64,000 nt of DNA from Endotrypanum monterogeii (Eukaryota; Euglenozoa; Kinetoplastea; Trypanosomatida; Trypanosomatidae), in contig KV784177.1 of NCBI GenBank assembly GCA_000333855.2, positions 49,148 to 113,147 on the forward strand. Reading direction: 5' to 3'. Both the position numbers and the translations under genes were made by a program. Of this stretch, positions 44,101 to 55,094 are shown one piece after another (position 1 is the first letter of the stretch; each line of letters starts with the position of its first letter). The notes under the pieces are model-generated. The model saw only the letters and a program-made list of their open reading frames with translations. It was not told where the DNA came from and did no database searches.

Positions 44101-46860
44101 TGAAAAAAAAAAAAAAAGAGTGAAAGAATTGTGTGTGAAAAAGGTGGGGAACGTTTGAAAAAAAAAAAATTATAAAATAGTACGTGCTACGCAACAAGAA
44201 AAAAGCATACGCCATAAACATATCAGTCCGTGCGTGTGTGTCTATCTGTGAGCTCATCCAGCTTCATTTTCTACAACTCGTTCGCTGTCGCACGAACGCT
44301 CACGCACACATGCAAATGCCCTCGCTCAGTTCCTCAATCGCCCACTCACACACACGCACAGAGGTTTTCTTTCACAAGAAACGAAATAGTATCAGCTGGT
44401 CACGCACCCAAAACTCAAAAAAAAAAAGTATTATATTTATACATATATATATATGTATTCGTGTAAAAGGAAAGAGAGAACAAATGTCAAAGAAAAAAGG
44501 GAAAGGCAGCGGGGGGGGGGGAGAGAGAAAAAAGAGACGAGGGGAAAAATGAAAAAAAAACGGAGAAGAAGAACGATTCCGTATTTTTTTTTTTTTGTGA
44601 AGAAGTGACATGAAAGAACACGGCGTTGGTGGTGGTGGATGTGTAGGTTAAAAAAAAAAAAACATGGCGACATTGGAGTAGGGTAGAGAGGGAGGGGGAG
44701 ATCATGGATACGTGCGACACAGACGGTTGTCTGTGAGCTTGCATCCTCTTCCCCCCCCAAAATGGGGGGGGGGGGAGGTGTTAAGAGAGGAAGAGTGGCT
44801 GTTCAAAAAAAAAAATCAAGAAAGTGAAGTGTAGCATACATCTACCAACATGAGTGCCTCGGGCCGCAGTCTCAGGGACCCTTGCCTCACGTTACCCCAG
44901 TCATCCTTTCGGACAAGTTGTTCTTTTGTGCCGTCGCCGTATGTGGAATCCACAAACGCGCTTGAAGCATAAAAGACACGGGGAGGGGAGAAGGTATAAA
45001 TCGGTGGCAGGGATAGTAATAGAAAAAAAAATAATATATATAAAGACAGACACACACACACACAAGAAGAAAACACACGAAAGGAAGCACACAATTCCAG
45101 AAACGAAAATGGAAAGAAAAACGAAACCGGTAGAGGCATAAAGACAGACTGAGAGAAAAAAAAAGTAGAGATGATTTGTGTACTAGATAAACAGTCTTGG
45201 TGATAAAAATATAGGTTAACAAGTCAGTGATAAAGCGCGTATTGCAAGGTAACCGCGCATGGCACTATGCGTACACCCGATGTGCCGGTCCACGAGCTTA
45301 ATTTTTCTGACTACGCGCTCCTCACAAATCTTCGGGGGGGGGGGAGGGGGGGCAGTGAGATGATAAGGCACGCAGCACCGATTCCTATTTTTCTTCCGTC
45401 CTCCATCTTTTTTTTTTCCTGGAAGCAGAAGGTACGTTGGTGTGTGTGGCAAGAACACTTTCCTGCATTCGAAATTTTAAAAAAATGAGGAAGTGGAGGG
45501 GATCCTTGACCTATTTGCGCCCTCTCTCATCTGCTGTTGAAAAAAAGAGAGGCTTGAGGCCCCATCGACATGAATGCCTTACTGTCTTCTTTAACCCTTT
45601 TGAGCTCTCCCTGTCGAGTAGAGGGAGATCTGCAGGTGCTTCAGAAACAAAGTCTGGAGAGTACCCCCACTTATACCAAAGGACAAATACTGTTTTCTAA
45701 ACATCGAAAGGAAGTCACTAGAGAGACAGCAGAAGTTTGTCTGAAGGTGGGGGGGGGGGAGCGGAACGGTAAAGCTCTTTGGCTAATTGCTTTGCTCAAC
45801 GTACGCCGCCCCACATAACACACGTTTCCGTGTTCGAGGAAGCCGATAGAAATTGAGGACGATAATATCCCAAGTCTTCACCCTGCGTGTACATACAACA
45901 GGTGCACATTCGAGAAGCTGTGGCAGCGAAATGAGGGAAAAGGAAGAAAGCAAGAATGAAAGGCAGCAAAAAAAAACAAACATCGACGAATTTTAAAAAA
46001 GACACGTCCAAAATATATATGAGAAAGGTGAAAGGGATCTGCAGTGGAGTTCGGAGTAGAAACGAAAAGAAAAAAATGGGATCACTAAACGAGAAAGTGT
46101 GCGCACGCACGCACAAACATACACACACAGACAGTCAGTGGGAGAGTATGAATATATATATGTATCTAGGTATGTATGTAGGTATGCGCACCCTCATTCT
46201 GGTGGCTGCTGTGTATAAAGATGGAAAACGTTGACCCCCACCCTTCCCTCCTTCCCTCCGGGGAGGAGCGACAACAGTAACAGCAAAAAGTTGACGTGCA
46301 AATGTTTTTGATCTAATATACAAGATGCAGGAGGGGGAGAGGGTAAGCGAAGGGAGGGGAGGGGGGGGCGTGTATCCTGGAGCAGTAATATAAGAAAAGT
46401 GCATTGTCAAAGAAACCGGGAAAGAAATGGTGCGGGCAAAGACTTTAAAACAATGAAAAAAAAAAGTGAGGGGACGGAACAACAAAGCGGAAAGAGGGAC
46501 AGGACAGGGGCGAGAGGAGAGGTGAAATATGAAAGCAGTCCAGGGAGGAAGGGGGAAGCTTGTTGTAACAACGTAATTTGTAGAAAAAAAGAAGCAATCA
46601 ATACTACGCAGAAAGAAATAAACCCACAAACTTCATTTTTTTATTGTTTTGCGTAGCGCCATGAAAACCATTTCTCCATGTGCTCATAAAACTGACATAC
46701 AAAAACACGTACACAGTCACTACCTCGCCCCACGTTTATTCTCCGGCCACAACACGTTGTCATACATCATCAGCCACACGTCCTTCGGATAAAAAAAACG
46801 GCGTATCTTTGAATGATAAAAGTAGTCGTCGTTCTGATAAAGGGCAATACTACAATATAC

Positions 46861-46896
<36 letters not shown>

Positions 46897-47997
46897 ATCT
46901 TATCGGTGCCGGAAAAAAAGAAAAGAAGGTAGCAGTAGAGTTCACGAGCGGAAGTGTAGGGAGGAACGCAGCACGAGATTCCTGTGAAGATAAACAGTCG
47001 ATCGGACAGTCACTAGTTGCAACACGATTGCACCTACAATTGCTTACGTGCACGTAGACACAGACTACTACCAAGTAGGTGTGTGCACATATACCTACAC
47101 ATATATATATATATATATGTGTGTGTTCACTTTTCAAGTGTGTGTGGTCATTTAGCGGTGAGGGAGGAGAGAGGAGGGAGAGGGCATGTGCAGGCCCAAC
47201 GCCGGTGAGGTAAAGGATTGATGCACAAAGAAAAACAAGGAACAGACTCATGAAAAAAAAAAAAAAATTACTCGAAAGCACACAGAAAATATATATATAT
47301 ACAGGCACCCACACACAAAAACAAAAAAAACACGTGAAAAAAAAATCATTACAAGACAAAAAAAAAAGAGGTGATGGAATCGTGTGGATAACAGAAGGTA
47401 GACGCGCGTGCATGGCATGCCGGTCGACATGCCATCTCCAACTAAGATGCTAAAAAGACTATCCGCAGAGACAAAAAAACACAGAGAAATATATATCTTT
47501 TTATATAATGAGAAACCCGTTGAGAGAAGGAAGGGTGAGGGGGGGGGAAGTGTAACCAAACAACGGATCTCATTAACTCATTAAAACTGAGAGTGTGCCA
47601 ATGACGGAAGTGTGTGCCAAACATTAACAGTGGGAGAAAGTGTCGTAGACAAGAGAAAAAAAAAAAAAGAAGTGAAAAAAAAGGGGGCCGAGAAAATTTA
47701 AAAAGAAAAAAAAACACGGCTACAGCGAAAGCCAAATGGTGCAGCAAGTAAATGATTTTCAGTAGGAAGAGGAGAAAAGAAGGAAGGAGGGAGCATGCAC
47801 CCTTTGCCCGAGTGGGAAGACGGCAACTCCGTCTACGTTGTACCTCTACACGGATAGAAGAGGAAGGCGCGAGGGAGGAAGATATATCATAAATAAAGAT
47901 GCGCATTCCAGCATGTGCGAGTGGAATACACACACACACACACACACACAGAGCAAGAAAAAAAATAGGGCACCAGCGTGTGACCAAAGACTGGTTT
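38739..47997. other. 9.3-kb gene-free block
   Basis: This block is made of simple repeats and purine-rich DNA: (TA)n at 41135-41164, 41296-41314, 46864-46894 and 47101-47117, (GTTT)n near 43839-43860, (GGAG)n at 43415-43448, and (CA)n at 47931-47950 about 50 bases past the next stop. Islands of ordinary composition lie at about 39640-40430, 41740-42260, 42826-42960 and 44820-44990. None holds a gene I can support. Confidence 0.7.
42005..42088. other. two adjacent inverted repeats, possible structured RNA
   Basis: The first has arms caccgcg (42005-42011) and cgcggtg (42032-42038). The second has arms gtgtac (42073-42078) and gtacac (42083-42088) closing a GGAA tetraloop. They lie in a rare GC-rich island of the 9.3-kb block. 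No known RNA family is recognised. Confidence 0.35.
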
Positions 47998-50136
47998 TTA
48001 TTTCAGAGTGCCAAACACACGCCAGTCCAAGCACAACGATTCTTCCCTGGCGATGGGCTGCAGTGCCCGCAGGCGAAGATGCGACGCCGACTCTACAAAC
48101 GTGCAAACAGTCACGTTGGGCCTCGCCGTCTCCGATGGTGTCTTGTGGTTGGATGCCATCAGCGAAGCCAGCTCGAAAAGGGAAACGCACATGTTGTAGG
48201 TTCCTGGCACGCCCTGTCGCGGCGCGCTCATGATTTGTTGCAGGCATGCGCGAAAGGGGACATCCTTATGTTGGGGTCCTGCTGGACTGTCCTCTGCCGT
48301 GACCAAGTCAACATGACTGCCAACACGCTCCTTCAACTTTGGCCATATGGAGCAGCAAATCATTATCGAGTTCGACTTCGCTTTTTCGTAATAATCTTGG
48401 AAGACATCAAAAGTGAGCAGTTCAGTGTCTTCGGAGGAAAACCCGCGGGAAAGCGTGGCGTAGCACCTCCCTAGTAGCTCGCTTATCTCGGTCTGCTGAT
48501 CCCGCACTGTATCAAGAGTTGGCAACCAACGGTATTGCTGAACTGCTTCGTGCGCTGGAAGCACGCTGCTCACCGTACGCGACATCATCCGAATCGCTAT
48601 TCGAACACACGCCGCTATGGTGCTTGGATTTTTGTCTTCTGCCACTCGCAGCGGAGTAGGGGAGGCACCAGACACACCCTCGCTTCCTCGGGGGGCGACG
48701 GAGCAGCGAGCGACGTACTGATCTAGCAGTCGATGCACCATTGGTACGCCATCGCGCCATCTCCCCCGTTGAGTGCATTCAACCCAGTGATGCTCAACCC
48801 AAGCCTTTGACTTGCAGCCTTCACTGCAGTAGAAAAAATTGCAGTGACAGTCACAGGGGACGCGTTTCACCAAAACACGGCAAGAGTGAAGGAGGTGCTT
48901 TGTCAGACCTAGGATACTCTGCATCACATGCGCTTCATCCACGAACGGGCGGCCGCAGTAGCAGCACATCGAACAGCATTGTGCTTCTTCCCCAACATGG
49001 TAAGCCCCACTGGCGGCGGGAAACACAAAGCTGGAGGTTTCCTTCATGAAGACCTCACCCGCGTCAATACTCTGCGCTGCCACTGCCACAGCGCGTTTCA
49101 TTGTGTCATCGAAAATTATCCGCATCTTCTTGTAGCGCTTCGTGCGACCTTCGTAGAGCATGGCGACGGAGTTACCCTCGAGTAGGTTCTGTGCCACTAT
49201 GCTGGAGCTATCGTACTTGAGGGCCAAGGCGTACATTTTTTGCGCGTCAACAAATTTTTTCATGCTGCGAAGTGCATTGCCTGTTCGTATATACCCCACG
49301 CTCTCTCGGGGTACGAGATGCACCACACGATTTGCATCTTCCAAGGCGTGCTCCTTTTCACCTGCTAGCAAATAAGCCACAGAGCGGCTGCTGCGCACTC
49401 GGGCCTCTTCCTCTGGCATGGCTTCGAGTGCGCGATTGTAATACCGCAACGCCGCGTCGCAGTTGCGCTTTGCAAGCTCCGCTGTGCCTTTCCTCATGTA
49501 CGCCATAAAACTTCGACGGCGGGCTTCGTTCGAGGCATTCGGCAGGTTGGCAGAGCTACGAACGGATTTCAGAGAGGTCAGCGCAGAGTTATCCACCGAC
49601 GAGACTGCTGTCACGAATGTTGTCGTTATCGATGCCCTATCCGCCTCAGCAGAGGTTGTCGTTGCAGCCTCGGGATGCACCGATTTTCGAAGATGGTCAT
49701 TGTCGTTCTCCTCCAACTCCACACCAGATATGCCGCTTCCAATGCTCGAGTAATAGCGCGTCGCCTTCACTTTTGGCTCACTCAGGCACGCCCGGTAGAG
49801 TGTGCAACCGACGCGCTCAAATCCGTCGATGTCGTTACACAACACAAATGTGTAGTCTCCGGTGTGTCGGTGAACCCGTACTCGGCGCCGCGGAACCGCG
49901 AAAACGGACTCCATGATGGGCTCCCAGTGACAGCTTTCCTGTGCAATCTTAGCGAACTCAACATCCCGTAGCTCTACCTCGCACCCCAGAGGATAGTCCT
50001 CAGCTGCAGGGGCAATGGGCCTGTCCTCCACATTGCTTGCTGCGAAAAACGGCATATCGGGAACATCGCCGTCATCCCCGTGGAGAAGAGAGATGAGTTG
50101 ATCATCTTCCACAGGACTAGTCACATTCTCGAGCAT
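47998..50136 (-). CDS. TPR and SET-MYND (SMYD-like) protein
   Basis: This 712-residue protein has an N-terminal unique part, TPR-like helices (about 210-320, including DAALRYYNRALEAMP and DAQKMYALALKYD), the first half of a split SET domain (about 345-372), and a zinc-binding MYND-type insert (about 387-454) with the Cys/His order CCSMCCYC ... CDCHCNFFYC ... CKSKAWVEHHWVEC. The second SET part at the C-terminus includes SNHKT (662-666) and RPN (672-674). SMYD proteins methylate lysines of histones or cytosolic proteins. Here the usual NHSCxPN motif is altered to NH, insertion, RPN, without the Cys, and the GEEL-type motif is REESL. Activity is therefore uncertain. The ATG at 50136 is first in frame, but an AG lies directly before it, so the used acceptor must be further upstream or the leader very short. 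Confidence 0.87.
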   Translation of the reverse strand: MLENVTSPVEDDQLISLLHGDDGDVPDMPFFAASNVEDRPIAPAAEDYPLGCEVELRDVEFAKIAQESCHWEPIMESVFAVPRRRVRVHRHTGDYTFVLCNDIDGFERVGCTLYRACLSEPKVKATRYYSSIGSGISGVELEENDNDHLRKSVHPEAATTTSAEADRASITTTFVTAVSSVDNSALTSLKSVRSSANLPNASNEARRRSFMAYMRKGTAELAKRNCDAALRYYNRALEAMPEEEARVRSSRSVAYLLAGEKEHALEDANRVVHLVPRESVGYIRTGNALRSMKKFVDAQKMYALALKYDSSSIVAQNLLEGNSVAMLYEGRTKRYKKMRIIFDDTMKRAVAVAAQSIDAGEVFMKETSSFVFPAASGAYHVGEEAQCCSMCCYCGRPFVDEAHVMQSILGLTKHLLHSCRVLVKRVPCDCHCNFFYCSEGCKSKAWVEHHWVECTQRGRWRDGVPMVHRLLDQYVARCSVAPRGSEGVSGASPTPLRVAEDKNPSTIAACVRIAIRMMSRTVSSVLPAHEAVQQYRWLPTLDTVRDQQTEISELLGRCYATLSRGFSSEDTELLTFDVFQDYYEKAKSNSIMICCSIWPKLKERVGSHVDLVTAEDSPAGPQHKDVPFRACLQQIMSAPRQGVPGTYNMCVSLFELASLMASNHKTPSETARPNVTVCTFVESASHLRLRALQPIAREESLCLDWRVFGTLK

Positions 50137-51555
50137 CTGCTTTCTCTTTATATTTTGGAGAAAGGTTGAGGGGTAGGTTGTAAGTGAGTGTGTATGTAAG
50201 AGGGGGGAGGGGAGGGGGGCTTGATAGAAACCCTTCTACAACGACCACCTGTCGTTACCTTCTTTTTTAAAATTCGCTAACGACTCGCAGTGTACCACCT
50301 GCCTTCCCCCCGCTCTTTTTTTTTCCCCGATAATGTTACTGCCAAAGTGCACACTTCCACTGCCTCTAAAATTGCAACGACTCACAGTACGAGCTCTCGT
50401 GCACGGAAACTCAATCGCGCTTTCCCTGGGATTTGTGGCGCCGATACGTACACGTGAAGTGGAGAGATGATAAAGTGTGACGGAGGTAGCGAATGAGTAC
50501 TCTCGTATCAGACATACGCCTACTCGAAATCACGTACGGCCTCCCCCTACAAACTTAAAGACTGAAAAAAACAGAGAAAAATCAACAGGACCAAAAGAAA
50601 GGGAAAGCACAATGAGGTGAATGATATTCTCAAGTACAGCCACCCCGCCCCACTCCCCCAAAATTAACACACACACACACACACACACACACACGATGTA
50701 ACGGAAAAAAATCAAAGGGAAAAAAGAGCGAGGTTTCAGTACTAAGAAAAAAAAAATGGGCCAACCTTTGTTGTATTCGACTGCTGAAGTTTCTGCGGTT
50801 CTTCTTTATGAAAAGGGAGTACCTCGTTAATTTTTTTCGTCGTGCGTATGTCTAGATCTCCTCCGCCGGTATATTCGTTAAAGAATGCAGGAATGAGAAG
50901 AATGAGGGGAGGAAGCGAAAGAGGAAAGAAGGAACAGAGTGAAGGGGGGGGGGGAAGGCTACACAGAGAGACGCACAAAAAAGCGTACCAAAAATTAAAA
51001 AAAAAGGATAGGCGCAGACTAGAAACTGCGGATTCGTAACAACATGAAAAAGAAGAAAAAAAATGAGCACAGCAAGTGAAAATAAGAGAGAGAATTAAAA
51101 AAAAAAAAAACGGAGAAAAGAAGAGAGGGAGAAGCGGGGAAGTAGAAGGGAAGGAAAAGCCACGCAAAAATGAGTAAACAGAGCAAAAGTAAGACGCACA
51201 ACAATAGCAAAAAAAAAAAAGGTGTGAAATATGTTATCTATACGTTATTTTTGTTTTTCTTGTATATATATATTTGTTGCTGAGTATTTTCTCGGCCGCG
51301 CGTGGATAGAAAAAACAAACAGACAAAAAAAAGCAAAGTGAATGTGGAGACTATAAACTATGCACGCACAGCCAACAATACAGACAGATCGTTTCACACG
51401 CCAACAACAACAACAAAATGGATACGAAGAGTGTGGGAAAAAAAGTGTGCTGCTCTTCAATTTATATTTATTTTTTGTTGTTGCTCGCCTGATCTTTTCC
51501 TCGATGTTTCCGGGTATCGTTGCGAGCAACTGTGGTGGTTTCGCTTACGTGTATA

Positions 51556-51588
<33 letters not shown>

Positions 51589-53867
51589 CGTGTGGTGTGG
51601 TGGTGGTGGGTGGGGGGGGGTAGAGACCTACGAAAAAAATTGATTGTGTCAGCGGGGAGCGACGCCCCCCCAAATAGGAAGCCGTTTCACTGTAGGACAG
51701 TCAGCGAGTTCGCCCCCCCAACATTCACAAAGGACAGGAGTAGCAGGTCAGCGGTTCTTCGTGATGATGTAGGAGAGCGAAGGAGTGTGTGTTGTGTTGT
51801 GTTGTGGTGTGGGGGGAAGGATAGGGATAAAGGGATGTCAAAACCACTTGCAGCCACTGCAGCCAACCCCTGTGTAAGTGTGGAGGCGAGCAAAGAGCAG
51901 CGTCTATCAAGGTGCACGCACGATGGGAAAAAGACGAAAAAAACAGAAGCAGGCCAGACGAAAACACGGCGCATGCAAAAAGTACCCTCGTCCAACAAAC
52001 AATCGAGAAAGCGCGTATAAACGACACAGGGACACACACACACGCGGAAAGACAGATGTGCACCGATGGACAAGCGTGTTCGCTGCTCCAGAAAGCGAGA
52101 GAAAAAAAAAGCGTGTTGGGCACGATGCCTCGCTAATGTCGACTTCAGAAAAAAAAAATCTGCAACCGCCCGGAAGAAGAAAGGGAAGGAGTTGATGTCC
52201 CGATACGTGAAAGGCGGGCACGAAGATATACAAGACGACGACAGCCAGAAAAGATGGGGGAGAGGAGGAGGAGGAGGAGGAGAAGGGCGGATACGGATAC
52301 GTGCACGTCACACCCACCTACACACACACACACACATGCAACTCTTTCCACTGACAGACTCGAAAAGAGGAAGAGAGGCGAAGAGAGAGGGAAACAAGTC
52401 CAAATACTTTTAAAAAGATCAACACGGGATTCGATTGAAGGCAGTGAAAGAGAGGAAAAGGGGGAAGAGATGAAGGGGGAAGGCAAGTGCTCAACTGAGC
52501 TCACCAGGAGGACGGAAAAAATAATGAGCACTAGAAAAAGGTGAAGGGTGAAAAGTGGGGTGGTGGAAAGGAGGTAAAAGAAGCGCACCAGAAACTACAA
52601 TGCCACTAGTGGAGACAACGATACAAAACAGCGTTGGGAACGGCGGGGAGGCGTAAGGAGACTTTGTCGCCGTTTCTCCCTTGGGTTCTGGTGACCGAGA
52701 CCCTCACTCAACAGCCCACCCCCAGTAGAGACCAATAGACGGATAAAGCAAATGAAGAGGGGAGGTCAGTAATAATAACAATTAGTGAACGATTACGGAA
52801 GGTTCCTGCCTCCTTTTCCCTTCCGAAACCTCGTGATTTTGTTTCTCCCCCCCCGCCCCTCCCCCCCCCGTCACCAACCCTTTTTCTTTTTAAAATTTCG
52901 CAGCGCCTTGGACAGACACGAATACGCGACACGAAGGCAGCCGCTCACGAAATGTGCAAAGGCGCAAGTTTAAAAAGGAAGTGGGGTCGGGAGAGAGGGG
53001 GAAGGGGGGTTAACGCGGCGCTACAGCAACACCCTAGATGTATGGATGCGTAAGCGTTAGTGCCTACTTGGACCGCGTGTGTGCGTGCGTTTTTTTTGTT
53101 TGTTTGCTACAAGAAACAGAAGTGACGTAAGCAAAAAAAAAAAGAGAAATATGAAGAAGGTCAAAAAAAGAGGCTGAATATATATATATATATATATATC
53201 CTTCGGAGTGTATGGGGGAAGACGACCCAGAAAGTGACACTACTCAGATATTCGTTAGGTTTTTTTTTTTGGGGGGGGGGGGAGGGTTTGTTTGTGTACG
53301 TGGTCATTTAGGCGCATTGATTTAGCCCAGTAGAGGAATTGGCGCCGAGTGTCAAGGCAGGGAAGAATGTGAGGAGGAAGAAGTGGATGAAAGCAAAAAG
53401 AGTCAATTTCTGGCGAATAAAAGCCTAACCGCTGCGACCTGGTGCATCAAAGCTGAGCAGCCACCTTGGGAAGTCAGGAAGATAACAACCTTGATCATGT
53501 GCTAAAGAAACCGAAATGGATGCATGGTGGGCGATAACAAGCGGCGTCCAAAAATGATGAAGAATATGGGTAGCTGTCTTCCGTGACGCTCCTCCGCACC
53601 CTCCCCCTCGTTAAAACGAGTCGGCTGCTTTATAATGATCCTCTATTTCAAGCAAAGGGAAAAAAAAGAAAAAAAAGGCTGACGCGCCCCACTCCTCTAT
53701 ACATCGTCAAAAAAAAAAGGGGGGGCAAAGGAAAAAAAACATTGTCTACGTAGCCTTTCATCCATAAAGCCACGAGTCGCTGCTAGGACGGAATGACTCG
53801 CCATCCCGATGTGATTTTACTTCTTTGTCTGCTAAATAAATCATACACACACACACGCACATTTCAT
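50137..53867. other. gene-free intergenic block
   Basis: It holds (CA)n at 50669-50694, (TA)n at 51556-51582 and 53178-53199, a (GTGTT) stretch near 51787-51805, (CA)n at 52319-52334, the T-run/G-run junction at 53260-53282 and (CA)n at 53844-53861 almost touching the ZMYND10-like stop codon. Long purine-rich segments fill the rest. About 53400-53600 is of ordinary composition, with no ORF worth calling. Confidence 0.75.
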
Positions 53868-55025
53868 TTAGCGTAGCTCGGCAAACATCAAATCAAAGAT
53901 TTGCGACATGCGGATTGCATCGCTAACTGCCTCGCTTCGATCCGTAAGGAGACGTTTCATTCGTTCTAATTGCGCTCCCCAATTTGTGTTTGGGCGGTCA
54001 ATGACTGACATCAGCCGGGGCACTTGTTCTATGATGAGGGTACTGCGAAATTTTTCCTCGGTTCCCGTTGGCGGTGCAACGAACGAAAGTTCTTCAAGAG
54101 CGCGTTGCACGTCCTGGAGAGCGGGTAGCTGATCCACCAGTGTTTCGTTTAACAAGGAGCGAAGCCGCAGCAATGTTGCTTTCTTGTGTTGGGTGTATTG
54201 GTACTGCCGGCGACACTGAGGATCGCAGAGAATTTTGTGCAGGCAGAACCACGCATGCGCCTCCGGGACACACACTCGCTGCGCCTCGTTTCCGTGTGCA
54301 GATACAAAAGCACCGCTTTGAAATTTGTGCACCCCATCGGCAGAACGACGCAGCCACGGCTGTCGCAGGAGCACCTCTGCTAGTCCAATGGGAATGTCGT
54401 TTTTAAGGAGGATTCTGTCCATGGCAGAGAGAGGAAGTACGTCTAGACGATCTGTGACAAACCACAACAACGAGATACATCCCATTGCACGCTGGATACG
54501 TTGTTCTCGCAGTTGCTTCTCCAAGTGCTCAAGTGTGCCTTCATTTCCGTTTTCCACGGGGACTTCGTTTATCATGCTCTCAGAGAAAAGACGGGCCACC
54601 TGCCGCCAGCAGTAGTCGATAAGCTCTAGCACGTCATCACCAAAAGCAACAACGACCTCCTCGTAAAAGCAAATACACTCGAGCAGGTTTACCAGAACAG
54701 ATTCGTACGCGCAGTACATGTATGTCGCCGTCGGGTTTTCCGATACAGCCTTGAGGAGGTCTGGCAGCGCACGTTGCCTCCATACCTCCATCACCAGCAG
54801 CTCATGCAAGACGTCGCTGAGTTTTTCGTGCTCTAGCAGAAAAGATTTCACAAAGTCATCTGTCTTGTTCATTGCATTGCTGTGTGTGCACATGTTGAGT
54901 CGCTCTATGGCCTCGCGCTGATCTTTCCAGAAGGATGTACCAATCTCCTCTATGCCAAAGGTTCGAAGCTGGCGGATGCAGATTTCTGCATCCGATGGGG
55001 AAAGAGCGTTGCCGGTGTACTGCAT
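53868..55025 (-). CDS. ZMYND10: ZMYND10-like axonemal dynein preassembly factor, no MYND finger
   Basis: This 385-residue protein follows human ZMYND10 along almost its whole helical body. Matching segments include SDAEICIRQLRTF (11-23), VMEVWRQRALP (78-88), ESVLVNLLECICFYEE (108-123), DDVLELIDYCWRQ (130-142), and further on LLNETLVDQLPAL and STLIIEQVP. ZMYND10 (DNAAF7) acts in the cytoplasm with chaperones to stabilise dynein heavy and intermediate chains for motile cilia, which fits a flagellate. The animal protein ends in a MYND zinc finger; this one stops at MFAELR with no Cys-rich segment, and none appears in any frame just past the stop. The open frame extends to a TTG at 55088 that lies inside the splice-acceptor tract, so the ATG at 55025 is chosen. 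Confidence 0.92.
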   Translation of the reverse strand: MQYTGNALSPSDAEICIRQLRTFGIEEIGTSFWKDQREAIERLNMCTHSNAMNKTDDFVKSFLLEHEKLSDVLHELLVMEVWRQRALPDLLKAVSENPTATYMYCAYESVLVNLLECICFYEEVVVAFGDDVLELIDYCWRQVARLFSESMINEVPVENGNEGTLEHLEKQLREQRIQRAMGCISLLWFVTDRLDVLPLSAMDRILLKNDIPIGLAEVLLRQPWLRRSADGVHKFQSGAFVSAHGNEAQRVCVPEAHAWFCLHKILCDPQCRRQYQYTQHKKATLLRLRSLLNETLVDQLPALQDVQRALEELSFVAPPTGTEEKFRSTLIIEQVPRLMSVIDRPNTNWGAQLERMKRLLTDRSEAVSDAIRMSQIFDLMFAELR

Positions 55026-55049
55026 TCGTGTCCCCGTGAATGTGTGTAT

Positions 55050-55094
55050 CTGTGTGCCCCACGCGATAGAATCGAGAAAGAAAGACAAAAAAGG
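55050..55094 (-). promoter_or_regulatory. predicted spliced-leader acceptor of the ZMYND10-like gene
   Basis: A T/C-rich tract ends in GGCACACAG on the minus strand (AG at 55051-55050). The leader is 24 bases. Confidence 0.75.

Noticed and set aside
53430..53500. Short stretch loosely like the start of trypanosomatid retroposons
   Set aside because: Only a dozen bases match from memory, with a length difference; no tail or longer similarity.
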